Counted from the first letter of the stretch, positions 36,587-49,136 are shown. The stretch: 64,000 nt of DNA from Oxytricha trifallax (GCA_000711775.1 ARYC01000709.1:1-64000), one strand, 5' to 3'. A program made the numbers and translations. The notes: generated from the sequence alone by a model not told the origin.

Positions 36587-38034
36587 ATGGCGGCTAACTT
36601 AAATCGCAAAGCAGTCTCTCTTGGCAGTGGTAATCTTAGCTAAACTTTGGATAAACTAAGAAGCCAGAGATCATATACATTGAAAAGGAGCCAGAGCTTA
36701 AAGCTCTTGAGTTTGAATCAGAGGTGTTTGTTCTAGAAATAAATATCAGGAAGCAGAGAGCAGAGATAAGTATTTAAACGCTAATCGAAGATGTTGAGGA
36801 GTTAAAAGAACATCTCCCACTAGAAAAGATTAAAGAATTCTAATGTGATGAATGCTAAAATTTCTTCTCAACTGATTCGAGCTTGAAGAGGCACATCAAA
36901 GAGATGCACTCTGGGAGAGCTAAGATATATTTTAAGCACGAAAAGGTCGATGGCAGGTATTAGTGCACGACTTGCATGAAGTCTTACACTCACTCAGCTA
37001 AAGTTAAAAGACACATGCAAAAACATCATTTAAGTGAGTTTTTAATGCAAGATAAAGAAACATAAAAACTTAAACCAGCCAAGAGAAAGTCCAATACTGT
37101 AGAGTCTTAAAGAGAGCAGGAAGAGAGACTTAAGAAGCAGAAACGTTTTGAGTCAATGAACCAACCAGCTAATGAATTATATATAGCATGCTTGTAAGAG
37201 AGAGCTATGTATATACCTGCATTAAATGCAGTAGATCTCAGTTTTTGCATTGACAACTATTTACATATTGATGTGCCTAACAAGGCAAAACTCATAGTAG
37301 TTGATGAATATGCTTATAAAGTATATCCTTTCAAATATCTTATTAGGAACGAGCAGTATCAAAATGAGTTTGCCAATGAATACATAATACTAAGAGAGAC
37401 TCATAAAAGGTAATGCAAGAACTTGCTTAAACTCGATGGAGTTATTCTTGGACATGGTTTTATTGCACTACGACTCAAGAAATTTGAAATGACTCTAAGA
37501 GATTATCTCTACCATAATAGATACCCAGATGACTTGAATGAGATACTCACGGAAATGACCAAGGGTGTGAAAGAGCTGCATGATCTAGGGTATGTTCATA
37601 GAGATTTGAAGCCAGAAAATGTAATGCTAAATCTCTGTCCTTTAGAAATAGTAGTCATTGATTTCAATAGAGCAATAAGGTAAGAAATAGTGACTTTAGC
37701 TAAAGTGCTAGGCACACCTGGGTACTTCCCAATAAGAGAGAAGTGGACTAATGGCTCTGTTTAGTGGGATGTCTGGGCGGTAGCAGCAATTATTTTAGAG
37801 TGCGATATGGAAAGTATGTCGTACTTCGGAACAAAGCAAGAAAAGTAATCAATAAGCATGGCTGTTAAACATATAAAGCAAGAAGATGTATGCACTTAGA
37901 TTAAGAAAATGGTTGAGATGATCATAGTAAGAGCTCCAGCATATCCAAGATCATCATTAGAAGATATACTTGAAACATTAAAGAGAGCTAAGTTCAAGAG
38001 ATACCACAAAGATAAGCAGATAAAATTTGTTTGA
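36587..38034 (+). pseudogene. TBE 57-kDa zinc-finger/kinase gene (copy B, 1-nt deletion)
   Basis: It runs from ATG 36587 to TGA 38032-38034. Compared with copy A (GTGGATAATC) one base is missing at about 36630 (GTGGTAATC), putting the first 15 codons out of frame with the rest. After that the frame is open. Two C2H2 fingers lie near residues 95-150 (CDECQNFF; CTTCMKSYT). A kinase-like domain then has VHRDLKPENVMLN, VVIDFNRAIR (DFN instead of the metal-binding DFG), GTPGYFPIREKW and WDVWAVAA. No glycine-rich loop is obvious. In known TBEs this is a zinc-finger/kinase protein of unknown role. Confidence 0.87.
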
Positions 38035-38088
38035 ATTAAGCACATTAATACTCATTAAATATTCATTAAATTCACATAAAACTTGCGT

Positions 38089-38173
38089 TTTCTCTACTAA
38101 CCCCAATAAGACCCCAACTATACCCTACAAATCAAAGCACTTATAAACCTCACTAAGGGGTTTTGGGGTTTTG
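38089..38173 (-). repeat. TBE copy B right terminal inverted repeat
   Basis: This is the 85-bp complement of 34062-34146, ending GGGGTTTTGGGGTTTTG, followed by AAT. Confidence 0.95.
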
Positions 38174-38176
38174 AAT

Positions 38177-39120
38177 GGATAGACAGATAAATGTCCTTTA
38201 ATTTAATTAAAAAAGGCCTTTAATATTTTAACAGAATCATATTGGCTATCTCTTTACTGATTAAACTCTCAGAGTTAATCTTGCTTTCTCTAAATTATAC
38301 AAATGTTACTTTTTATCATCAATTTTTATGAGCTTCAAATATCTTCATTAAACTTAAGCAAGATTAAGAATTTTATAATATTATCATTGATAATCCAATT
38401 ATGATTGATTGGAAAATTAATTGATAAATGACTGTGTGAATATTATGTTGACTATAATTAATTTTCTGGATTTTTACAGCCATATTTAATTTATGTAAAC
38501 TTGCTGTCAACCATTTAAACTAGAGTTTGTTGAAGATAATACCCCACTAGAGTAAGAATTTTATATGTTCTCTGGAAAACTTGAAGCAACTTAAGTAACT
38601 AATATAAGAAGAAAGCGATAAGTTATCTGAAGATGAAATAACTTCTCTTTTAATGAAATAGAATCTTCAATCAAAATAATATTTTATTCAGTATATTCTT
38701 TTTTAATTTATTGTATATAATTCTTAAAGTGATAATATATATAGTAGAAAAATTACAAACTCACAATGACTATTTTAAGCAAATCATTCATAGACCGAGA
38801 CTTATTCTTAAAGTCAGCTGATAGCCTGCATAATCCGAATTATAAATAGCAATAAAGATTATGGTATACTAATTTTAATATAAAAAGGGATTACATACTC
38901 GTGAAATATTTACTTTCAAAATGAGAGAATCTTCCAGAGAGGTGTAGTTATTATTAACTAAGCTAATAACAGCTTCAATAGTTTAAGTAAAAGTATGAAA
39001 AAATAGGGGAATAAAAAATGAAATATAAAACCAATGTTTAATTAATTAACCAATCAATTTAACTGTAGCTTCGCTCTTCAAATAAACTTTTAATATTTCT
39101 CATCAAAGTCTTTTTATGTT
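38177..39120. other. AT-rich spacer, nothing recognised
   Basis: No supported feature was seen. Confidence 0.4.
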
Positions 39121-40150
39121 CTCTGCCCTTTCGGATCTCATTTATACTTTATTTCTCCTTTGCTTTCGGGTCAATGATCTTGTTATACCATGCTTTGAGC
39201 TTGTGCATATAGAGGCAGTTGCTCTGTGCAAGGAGACTGCAGATCATCTTGGTAGTCATTTGAGGTGAAGCTGATTTCCATTCAGCTGATTCTTGAGCTT
39301 TTGATCATGAGCTGCAGTTCTTCTTTTATCACCAGGATCCTTTTGACTATGAGGATAGCGACTTCAAGTAAGTTGTAAAGTGCGCTTGCTTAAATTTTGC
39401 TATAAATCCTCCTTGAAGTGCTTGAGCTCAGATCGCGCGATTATTATTCGCCAGTTTAAAATACTATTACGTTGAAAAAATGTAAGTTCTTTAATGAATT
39501 ATTATCAAACTAAAAGAAATTTAAAAGGAAGGCATCTTTTCTCCAAGAAGGTTAACTTTAAAAATATTTCTTAACTAGTACATAATATTTAGGATTCTTA
39601 GAATTCCTCTTAAACTTACCTATTATCCTTTAGGAAATTAAAAGTAGAATTATCATGGACATTTTTTGGGTGACAGGCCATAGTCGACTCTTTCTCATGA
39701 ATTTTTACTGATGTTCGGTTGCGTTCATAAATTAGTAGATCTTATGCATCTGATGAAACAATATAAGATTAGTGCAATACTTGGCGATGAGGCTAAGTCT
39801 TTCGTGATAGCCTAGAAGCTGCTGGGCGAGATCCCCTCCTCTTTGGTCATGCTTTCATTTCAGATTCTGACGTTCTTTATATTTTCGACTCACAGGCCTT
39901 CCAGCTTTGATATGGAGGATTGCCTATACCATAATCTCCTTACGGTTATCACATCTATTGCTCTAAAGCAGTATGTAAAAAGTTTAATTTGTCTTTGATA
40001 AGGGCTGATATAGGAGTTGCTCAGGCATTTTTGCATTTTCAGTATTGCAAACGGAATTAAGGTTGAAACTTGACATGACGATTAACCTGGAGCACCACCA
40101 GATTCAACAGGCTATCTCGCGACTGTGAAATATTCGGCTTATACAATTGT
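39121..40150. other. GC-rich coding-like patches, strand uncertain
   Basis: GC is about 40%, well above background. Minus strand at 39130-39330 reads MTTKMICSLLAQSNCLYMHK and KAWYNKIIDPKAKEKQSINE. For 39660-40140 both strands are open. Plus gives KISAILGDEAKSFVIAQKLL and SFDMEDCLYHNLLTVITSIA. Minus gives PVESGGAPGQSSCQVSTLIP and RQVLHQSYIVSSDAQDLLIY. The block 40046-40140 is similar to 26980-27075. These are probably pieces of one or more germline genes; no family was recognised. Confidence 0.4.
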
Positions 40151-40789
40151 CTGAGGAGCCAAAAGAATGAATTGTTCTTTTTTCCAAGCCATATCTAAAT
40201 CTGAAAATGCATCCAACGAAAAGTAGAATCCTATATCTCACTTATCAGGCAATATTGATGACTGGATTGTTCAATGTTGCTTCTTCGCTTCTTCGCCCTC
40301 ACAAATTACTGTTTGAGCCAACTCATTTAGTATATAATCTTTCAATTAAGTGTATGCATATTAATAATCTAAAATATTTATTTATTATAAATATTTTTAA
40401 AAAATTCAATTAAATTGACAAGCAAAGTCTTAAAGTTATTTTTTGTGTTAGCTCGTCAAATTTATATATCTTTCATTTTTAATAAATGAATTTTATATTT
40501 TATATCAAATACAATATAATATAATATGATTTATTATATCAAATATATATACAATTGCTTAATATTTCATTAAATAATAATGTGAATTGATGTATTTATA
40601 TTTGAAGCATCTTTAATTAAAAGCTTAGTTTATATATGATTTAAAGAAATTATTCAATTTTACTATTTTAACAAGGATAACTATACATACATAACAACAA
40701 AGTTATTTCATTAAAATTCTCTATTTTTATTATTTACTCATTCTTTGGCAAATTTATGTAATTTTACTGATTCTATGTGGAAAAATTGG
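40151..40789. other. AT-rich spacer, nothing recognised
   Basis: No supported feature was seen. Confidence 0.4.
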
Positions 40790-41430
40790 GCGGCCTGACT
40801 CTTTTTGTAATCCTCCAGTTCCGTCTAAATCTGAGATATGAAAAGACCTACTCTGAGGCTCTTTGCCTTTACTTCTGATGCCAATGGTTTTCTTACTAAT
40901 CTGAGAGGAATTATCTTGTCGATTTCTCATTTAATCTTTTAGAGAAAATCAATTAATGTCTTACTAGTAATAAGGCAATATTTTCCTGATCCAGGCAGTA
41001 GATTCCTCAAGTCTAACGAGTTAGGATGCCTACCTTGGCTTAAATAAATGGTAGGTCCCAAAAAATGGCTGCTGCGATGACTCTATCAGTAACATTGCTA
41101 TTAGTAAAGTTAATAATTGAGTAATCGAATGCTCTAGACAGAGCATCATCTTAACTAATCACAAATTTAAAGTTCAAATCAATATTGGCTTCAGTGTCCA
41201 CTTGTTGAAAGCAGTTGTATCCTCAATAAGGACGTCTTTTATCTTACTGTAGGTTATGGTATGGCAATGAATGAAGTTAATTGGATATCACCATCAATTT
41301 GATCTGATAATTTGAAGTAATCTTAACAAAGAATGGCAGCAGAGTCTTCTGGGACTGCAACCTTGAAAAGCTCAATTAATATTCAAAACCTCTAATCCGT
41401 ATCTTTGCCTCCGCAATAATTTCAGCCTCT
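40790..41430 (-). other. Coding-like locus with frame breaks, minus strand
   Basis: Successive minus-strand segments in different frames read LKEAEIIAEAKIRIRGFEY, LFKVAVPEDSAAILCQDYFK, then DDALSRAFDYSIINFTNSNV and DRVIAAAIFWDLPFIQAKVG, then RNLLPGSGKYCLITSKTLID and LRLVRKPLASEVKAKSLRVG. An 8-bp repeat GTTAAGAT (ILC-QD and VIS-QD) is in phase in both flanking frames and could be a pointer pair removing about 130 bp. Decay by frameshift is the alternative. No family was recognised. Confidence 0.4.
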
Positions 41431-42056
41431 TTTAGTCAATAATTAAGGACAAAGTTAAAAAAAATCAAAAGTTTTAATTATTTTAAGTTGACTTCATTTT
41501 TTAATTTAACGACTTTTTAATGCTTAAATATAGTGAAAATAATTATAGAATTTGGAAATTTTATTATGCTTAATCAACCTTTTGCTTAAGCTCCTGGTGT
41601 CTTTAGAATTAAGTTCTAAAAAATTACAAAATTATAATTCTTTTACATTTTTACTTCTTTGCTGTATTTTGTTGTTGCAGTCTATATTTCTATGAATCCA
41701 ATTGGATTTAAGATATTCCATTTTGAATATATAGGGTGCCAATATTGATATTTAAAAAGGTATTGATAAAAGTTTTCTATACATAAGTGATACTTAAAAC
41801 AAATTTCTTTATCCTTGTATAACTAGCTATTTTACTAATGGATAATCAAAATGATTATTTAATAGAAAGACAAAGTTTAGAAAGATTGCCCAGCGAAAAT
41901 TTAAATAGATTACTTAAATTAGCAGTGTATTTTGTCTATTATTTTTAAAAATAAGGTTTTTATGATATAAAATATATCGTTTAAATCATTATTATTAAAT
42001 TTTCATCAGTAAGAACCTTTTTTCTTTTACTTATTCCTTAATGAATAGCTTATTCC
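41431..42056. other. AT-rich spacer, nothing recognised
   Basis: No supported feature was seen. Confidence 0.4.
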
Positions 42057-42566
42057 TCATAATGTATCCAAGAAGAGGTGTTTGCCTATTGGCAGAATTT
42101 TCAATTAATAGTTTAGCATGTACTGATTAGGGCCCCTTTGAACTCGGCTTCGATCGTCGAATGTGTTATGTTCTTCTAGCATTCTTCCTTTTAATAAAGC
42201 TATCTAAATAACCTCCTCGTCTCCCTTTTTGGCGTCTTAATAGAAAACTCTAACCGCCTCTTGGTGGATGACACTTCGTGACTTACTCGTGGTAGCCTCA
42301 ATGTTTCTCTATGTGTGTGGGGTCGAAGGGTGAGTAGGATATGTTGAATAATCTAGAAGGTGAGGTTCTCGTGGGTGGTAATCTGAAGCAGGTAAGCCAG
42401 CTTGGCGCTCATCTTTGATCAGCAAGCTCATTATACACTCTTGGCTCAATTATAGAGTACTATTGACTGCAGCAAGGAGAGCAATGGGTATTCCAAGATA
42501 TCTTTGAGAATACAACGATTCTAATGTAGCACATGGCGTGTTAGTAGGGAGGTAATAAAATTTAAC
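42057..42566 (-). CDS. Hypothetical protein, probable MDS
   Basis: A 169-codon minus-strand frame free of TGA lies in DNA of about 46% GC, ending at TGA 42059-42057. It reads ATLESLYSQRYLGIPIALLA, CIMSLLIKDERQAGLPASDY, a Pro/His/Thr-rich linker (YSTYPTHPSTPHTQRN) and an acidic/basic region (VFYQDAKKGDEEVIQIALLK; GRMLEEHNTFDDRSRVQRGP). TAA/TAG are read as Gln at several places. No start codon is evident at the 5' end, so it is likely an internal MDS. The family was not recognised. Confidence 0.45.
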
Positions 42567-42599
42567 TCAAATTAATAATTTTTAATCTTAATCAAGTAG

Positions 42600-44350
42600 G
42601 CCTTTAATTTTGGTTGTTTGCTAAAATTCAAATGTATGCCTATATATTATATTTTATGTAAAATGCGATTAAACTGCTTATCATAATCAACTTCTAATTT
42701 AAATTCTAATTTAATTTTAACAACCACCTTATTCGAATACAAATTATACTTTTATTAAACATTGAAAATGTTATAAATATTAATTTTTTGAGAATATAAA
42801 TACTAATTCTTAATTAACTTTTTAAGTATAATAATATATTCATAAAGCCATGACAGATGATAAATAAACCACAATGCAATATATCCCAAATAGAGCAAGA
42901 AATTATGTATCCAATCTTGAGATACCCCTCTAATAATAAACACAAACATTAATTTCTTATCTAGAGTCTATCCTTGAATTATTTGAGAAATACTTCTGGG
43001 AAAGCCTTTTTAAAAAAATAAAATCTGCGTTAAGCACTACTAAAGATAAAATTGCATATTTTATGCTACAACTGAGAGTTCAACTGCGAATAAAAGGGCA
43101 AGAAATACTAATCAAACAGCTTCAACTCAAATAATTCAAATGATAAGACAAATATGGAATAATAATTAAATAGATGGAAAATATATTTCCCTATTATTAC
43201 TTTGCAAATCGGGACAATTTAATAAATGTTATGATGAAGCATTTAATAAAACTTTTATTAAATTGGAGAATAAATTAAATAACTTGTGCCCTTATCTAAA
43301 ATATAAATCATAATTTAACAATTATAATCCTCCTATTAATTAATGATAAAAATTCTATTAATACTAGAAAGATAAACTTTCAAAGCTATCCTTGTAAAGA
43401 CATAACTTTATGATAGATTTGAAAGCAGAGAATCATCTGTATAATTTCATCCATCATCTGCAAGGATATCCCATTCATTGATTGTAAACTTATATACTGA
43501 AAGATGAATGCTACTTAGAAACAAAAGATACTTATGCAATGCCAAACCTACAACTCTTAAATGAATTTAACGTAGCATTAAATCAAAACATTGCAGTGTT
43601 TGCAAAAAAACATCTCCTATAAATTGTATTGCTAACTAATTTTCATGAAGATTTTACTGAAAATGATGAATGCTATAAATCTCTCTTTTTACCTTAGAGA
43701 CTATAAGAATAGTAATTAAGTATTTATTGTATGCCTTCATAAAACTTCATTAAAACTTACTAAGTTCATAACAACTTAAATAGCTAATTCAAATTAAAAG
43801 ACAAAGGTCAGATAGTTGGCTTCCTTTACACAAAGAGAAAGTGACAAAGGAAATAGAAGTAATCCAGAAGAAGATGCAGACGAGGAAAATAATTAAATGA
43901 ATCAGTAAAGTGAAGAACAGGATGATTTAATTTTTATAAGGATTTTCCATCATTTATAGTTTATTTATAAAATATTAAAGGGTTCCGATGGAATTTAATC
44001 TTGGATAAATATCAAAAATTTAAGTACTATAATTTAATATTATCTTTAAATTCAAAATTAATTTATCATAGCTAAATAAATGAAAATAAATTAGTTTTTT
44101 CATTAAAATTAATAATTATTATAATTAATGCAGTTAGAATGGGTTTATATTATAAAATAAGGATAATAAATTACTTTAAAATAATTATTAATAAAATATA
44201 TACATATACACATTAAGTTTTAACTATTTAAATGCAGTTGAAATTAAAGTTCTAGATATCAATCTTTAAACTTAATTGTTAGGTTTAGATGATTATTGAA
44301 TTTTTAATATATGTAAATTTGGATATATAAATTATTATGAGTCATAGGTA
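42600..44350. other. AT-rich region with weak coding-like patches
   Basis: Plus-strand patches at about 43065-43330 (NTNQTASTQIIQMIRQIWNN; CYDEAFNKTFIKLENKLNNL) and 43785-43960 (an acidic SNPEEDADEENNQMNQQSEE) are N/Q-rich open frames. They could be MDSs of one gene, but the evidence is only compositional. Nothing else was seen. Confidence 0.3.
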
Positions 44351-44767
44351 TTGTAGAAATACATTTGAATTTGGAAAATTAATTATAATTAAATTTAATT
44401 TTAATCCCAAAATCGTGGCAGTGAAAGTTGCCCAATTTAAACGATCTTGGGCTCATTGATAGAGAATTCAAAATTAGCTGGACTTTACTAATGGCGGTAC
44501 TATTTTATCGCATCCCAGACTGAGATAACTTGAGTTTAATGTGAGGGTATAATTTAATGAATTTAGATGCATTTAATTAAACTAAAGTTATCTCAGTCTG
44601 GGGATGCGATAAAATAGGACGGCCAGTAGTAAAGTCCAGCTAAATTTGAATTATCTATCGAATGAGCCCAAGATCGTTTAAATTGGGCAACTTTCACTGC
44701 CACGATTTTGGGATTAAAATTAAATTTAATTATAATTAATTTTCCAAATTCAAATGTATTTCTACAA
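44351..44767. mobile_element. 417-bp foldback element, copy 7
   Basis: TA-flanked, with ends TTGTAGAAATACATTTG and complement. It has the copy-specific core CCCAGACTGAGATAACTT where copies 1, 3 and 5 have CCTGGAGCGAGATAACTC, and the opposite arm carries the matching change (AGTTATCTCAGTCTGGGG). This is a clear example of paired variation. Confidence 0.92.
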
Positions 44768-46000
44768 TATCAGTATTGTCTGGGTATGCTGTCGTCTTCT
44801 ATCCAAATGAAATATGACAATATTTATTTATGATTTTGCACAAAGACATGCCTAAAATATATAAAATATTTCAATTGCATTATTATTAAGTTAACTAAAA
44901 ATTAGAATGGTGAATTATTTATGATGATGCTTGTCTCTATTGAAAAATAGTTTCTACAAGTCCAATGCTAGTCTTAAGTTGAAATGGATTAAGGTTTCCC
45001 AAGTTTAAATACTAAAATTGAAACAGTCAAATCAATAATGTCTAGACTCTATAATTTAAGCAAATTCAATCATGATATTACATCAAAATGCAAAAGAAAT
45101 AGAAATTAAATATCTTTAAGTATTTGTAGTCTGTAAATATTTAAGTTGTCATAGAGATACTTTCTATTAAGCAACTTAGGCTGATAAGAATCAAAAGCAA
45201 GTGAGACTTAAGCCTTGATTTTATTACCCGGATAGATGTAAAGTGCGATTTTTTCGAGAATCACTCATTAAAGAACTAGCAAGTAGAAGTAAATGGTAAT
45301 TTTAAACCTGTAGATCAGTTTATATTTTAATAAGAATAAATTACAATCAAATGATAAATAACTTTATAAGTGTATTTACACTTGAAAAATAATGAAATAG
45401 TTTTTCTTGAAAATTAGTATGCAATTTCATAATCTTAATGTAAAATTGTATGCTGTTACCAACTCAACAGCGACTTGGCAAGCACTCATCAACTCCCCAA
45501 AGTTATAAACAATTCTTATCAGTTAATCTATATATAGGAAACTATAATAGTCAGTGACTAAGCTTTCCAATCAATCAATAAAACTCATATTAGGTGAGGC
45601 GAATTTAAATAACCAGAATTGCTAAATGGGCAATATCAAATATAGCGTAAATTAAATTGAAATTGTTGAACTGTCATAAATAGATAGGTTATTGAAAGAT
45701 TATAAAAAACGTTAATTAAGTACGATAAATAACAACCAAGACTAATATAAATATTAAATCCGAAACTTTATACACTTTATTGTTCTCTCTAAATTAATAA
45801 TGTATTGCTGATTGTATTAAGATTTGAATAGATGCATGAAGAATCTTTTAATTTAGGTATAAACAATTAAATATTGCCTTTGTAGTAGCTATAACCAAAT
45901 TTAGTAGATTAGATTTATTTATTTATTTTTCTACACTTCCTTTTTAATTCCTCTATAAAGCATTGCTTAAGCTGAGAATAAAATTATATTGCTATATAAA
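44768..46000. other. AT-rich spacer, nothing recognised
   Basis: No supported feature was seen. Confidence 0.4.
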
Positions 46001-46354
46001 ATGGGAGGGAAGGAGGACATTAAGTTTTTTATGTTAGACTTAGATGATACTTTAGTTTACTCATCTTTCATGTCTTTAGTATTGCAAGATATTGTCTTGC
46101 ATATTGATTGAGATAGAAGGGAAAATTGCTATGAGTATATTCATTTCTATAACAATTATTTGAGTGCTATGAACTTGCAGTTTCATGATTGTCTAACTAA
46201 ATATTATTAGATATCTAATCATAGTAAAATTATTTTCATATATTATCTGTTCAGAGAGCACTGTACATATTATAATGCTACACTTGTTAAAGATATTAGT
46301 CTATTCATTAAACTTAAAGTCTTCAAGAATTCTCCTAACATCTAATTTCTTTGA
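46001..46354 (+). pseudogene. FCP1/SCP-type (NIF domain) phosphatase remnant
   Basis: ATG 46001 opens MGGKEDIKFFMLDLDDTLVY, with the DxDxT signature (DLDDT) of the HAD-family CTD phosphatases that dephosphorylate RNA polymerase II or other phosphoserines. An in-frame TGA at 46109-46111 follows. The same frame then continues with residues aligning loosely to the domain core and ends YYLFREHCTYYNATLVKDIS, close to the family's FReHC....G.YvKDLS motif, and KNSP, like VDNSP. The Thr/Ser of the central FTAS motif is not recognisable. It stops at TGA 46352-46354, short of the full domain. The internal TGA, eroded core and truncation indicate a decayed gene, though MDSs split by IESs are possible. 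Confidence 0.6.
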
Positions 46355-46734
46355 ATTCACTTCATCACTTAGACCACTCAACTCATGTAGCAAAAAATTC
46401 AAAAGGAATTTGGAAAAATCTAGACGAATTAGAAGATTGCTCTTCAATGTAAACTTTCTTGATTTTAGCCTACAATATATTACACAAGATTAACTAATAG
46501 GTACTTTAAAAATTCTCATAAATTGGATGCTTAATCTATAAGGAATTCTAATGGACTTATCATAGAAATCAAGGAGATATCTTTTGCCTAGTGCTTTGTA
46601 GCTGAAGGCCGCTTTTGAAAAAAACAATTGGCTTTGAGGATGGTAATTCAGTTGACTAATACTAGAAATCATTTTAATTTATAGTTATATAGTTTTTATG
46701 TTGTTACTTATTATAATTAATAATAAACTCTACC

Positions 46735-49136
46735 TAAAAGATATTAAAGTTGAAGAGCATAAAAAATTGGCTTAGTATCTCTATGATTACGTCCCTTTGT
46801 TCAAAGAACTCTTTGGTGATGCAAGACCATCTATAATAGTTTCAGTAACAAAATTGTTCTCGATAAAGAGAAAGCTTATGAAGATCACACTCATAAAGCC
46901 AAATAAAAAAAGTGGAATTCTTTCTCTGTCAACATCAGCACCACTGGGACAGATGCAATTAACAAATTCCAAAATTACTAAAAGAATGATACAGAAGCTA
47001 AGCAAAAAGGTGCAACAAGTTTAACTAAACTTTTGGAAGTAAGTATTTTAAAGCTCTAATAAGCTTGCTTGGCTCAACATTGAGATCTCCATAAATATAT
47101 AAAAAGAAATCAGAATGTTAGAAAAATCTAACCAGCAGAAATTCCTGGACAAAGCTAAAAGAAATTAACCAATGAAATATCTTATTGCAGAGTATTGAAA
47201 AGAAAAAGCAAACAAGTAGTTATGCTCAGCAGAGATCTTTTGCTAAAGAATTTATAGTTTCAACCAATTATAATTAAATCAATGCACATTGTAAATATTT
47301 TATTGAAGATTATATAGCAAACAATTCCTAAATTACTTAAATAAATCTCTCTTTTTTTAGATGACTGAAGATAACACTCAATATAGTAGTGGCATCCAAC
47401 AACATTGAAAGAAATTAAAAATTACTTGATCTAGTCTTCTAAAGACCGAGGCAGTCACAACTCTATCAGTTCTTATGGGCTTTTGAATCCATTTTAATTA
47501 AAAAATTCTTAAGGTAGATAATATAATATATCCAGGCAAGCATTAATCCTAAAAAGACTAGATGCAACGAAACTAATACTTACTCTCCGATTTATTGACA
47601 CCATAGTAAACTCCAGAAAAGCAGACCATTTCAACTTTCTCCTAATAAACCCCCTAAACAATAAATCTGTTAGTTAAACTAATCGAAATCGTTTTATAAA
47701 CGGCCAAATTCAAATTATAAAGTTCAATTAGAAAATAAACCTATCTGTGAAGTAGCAAGATCCTAATCTAACAATTTTATGAAGGAATAACATCAGAAGA
47801 ATATATAATTAAAAATTATCTGATATATTATAAATGCAAATAGAAAAAATAAGTTGCTAATTAGAACAAGAAGACTTTAGATACAATTGAGACTGGGACA
47901 GCCAACACTGTAAATAAAAGTTCTTTCATAGAAATTATTTCTCTTAGAGGATTAATAGAGTAAATAATAGTTGGAATTCCAATTGAGATTCGTAATTAAA
48001 ATCTAAGCATAGTATAAACTTCAATTTAAGTATTCTGTTCATTGCAAGATGTCATCGACTGCCTTTGAATAGGAATTATGATTGCTTATTTTAAAAACAA
48101 TGTTTATAGTCTAAAACTAGGATTAAACAAGAAATAGTACCATACTTATGCAGAAGCGTAGTGCCCACAACAATCATCAAGTATCCTCTTAATAAACTCA
48201 ATGTAATTCTCTTTCTGAATTATAATAATAATAGCAATAATAAGAGACGACAAGGGAAGATAGTTGAATCCATAAAGTCTATAATGATTTGACTGAAAAT
48301 AGTATAAACATAACGTCTAGAACAGAAAAATTAGCAAGAGATTTCTTGAAAATTATTATATACAAAACTATAATTGAAAGCATTTAAGCTTCGCTATTTA
48401 GCTTCAACCAAATATTATGATTTTGAATTTCAAATCTTAGCCCGTATATGCTAAACTAACGATAAGAACTAGATAACTGAAAATATTTAGATATAAGATT
48501 GCTTTAAAACCATTGAATTCAATTAGTCTACAAACTCTCACTCTTAATAATCTTTTAGATATATAAATACTCTCAGTATTTTTTATATAAATCCATTTAA
48601 GAACATCATCAGTTGGTCAAAGTTACTTAAGCAACCAGGAAGAGAGCACTTGAACATCATATAATTTAGTAATTTAATTTTATTAATAATTTAAATCTAG
48701 TTAACTATTCGAAACAAACTAACAGGATTATGAATCAACAACGACAGCAACAATGAAACAATCAACAACAACATAATTCAATACTCGAAAATCATAATTT
48801 TGATGTATATCATAATTAGAGGCAGTAGAAACCCCAAAACACAAGAGCTTATAAAGTAAACGCAGAAAATTAAAATCATAATACATATTATTACTCTTAA
48901 AATGCTAGTTACAGCTCGCTTTTAACCTAGAGAATTGGCAAAGGAAATAGAAGACCAGCATAGCTTTAAGTACTATAAAATATTATTTTCATGAACTAAA
49001 ACCAATATCCGCATCATCATCATCAAAATACTAGCCAAATAATTCCATAATAAAATTAGATAAATATTCATACATATGAAGGATTAATTATGTCGTAATC
49101 ATAAAAATTAGATCAAACTCATTAAAATGAATTATG
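46735..49136 (+). other. Q/N-rich coding-like region
   Basis: Plus-strand patches in changing frames include HKKLAQYLYDYVPLFKELFG (about 46760), KEKAYEDHTHKAKQKKWNSF and GATSLTKLLE (46860-47040, followed by GTAAGT), a run of Gln written TAATAATAATAGCAA near 48225, and an N/Q/H-rich tail (NQYPHHHHQNTSQIIPQQNQ; MSQSQKLDQTHQNEL) ending at TGA 49134-49136. A repeat AATCAACAAC at 48733-48742 and 48760-48769, 27 bp apart and in phase, would remove an internal TGA. That repeat lies in CAA-rich DNA, so this could be chance. It is probably one low-complexity gene with IESs; the family is unknown. Confidence 0.35.

Larger units (their letters stand above)
34062..38173 (+). mobile_element. Complete TBE transposon, copy B (4112 bp)
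   Basis: The ends are CAAAACCCCAAAACCCC... and ...GGGGTTTTGGGGTTTTG inside 85-bp terminal inverted repeats, with AAT duplicated at 34059-34061 and 38174-38176. The length and gene content fit published TBE1-type elements of Oxytricha: transposase (plus), 22-kDa gene (minus, convergent) and 57-kDa zinc-finger/kinase gene (plus, divergent from the 22-kDa gene). TBEs are removed during macronuclear development, and their transposases have been implicated in genome rearrangement (known of the family). The transposase and 57-kDa genes of this copy carry disruptions. Confidence 0.97.

Noticed and set aside
42612..42660. Possible ninth foldback end (ATTCAAATGTATGCCTATATATT)
   Set aside because: It resembles the right end of the 415-bp family, but no left end or paired arm was found.
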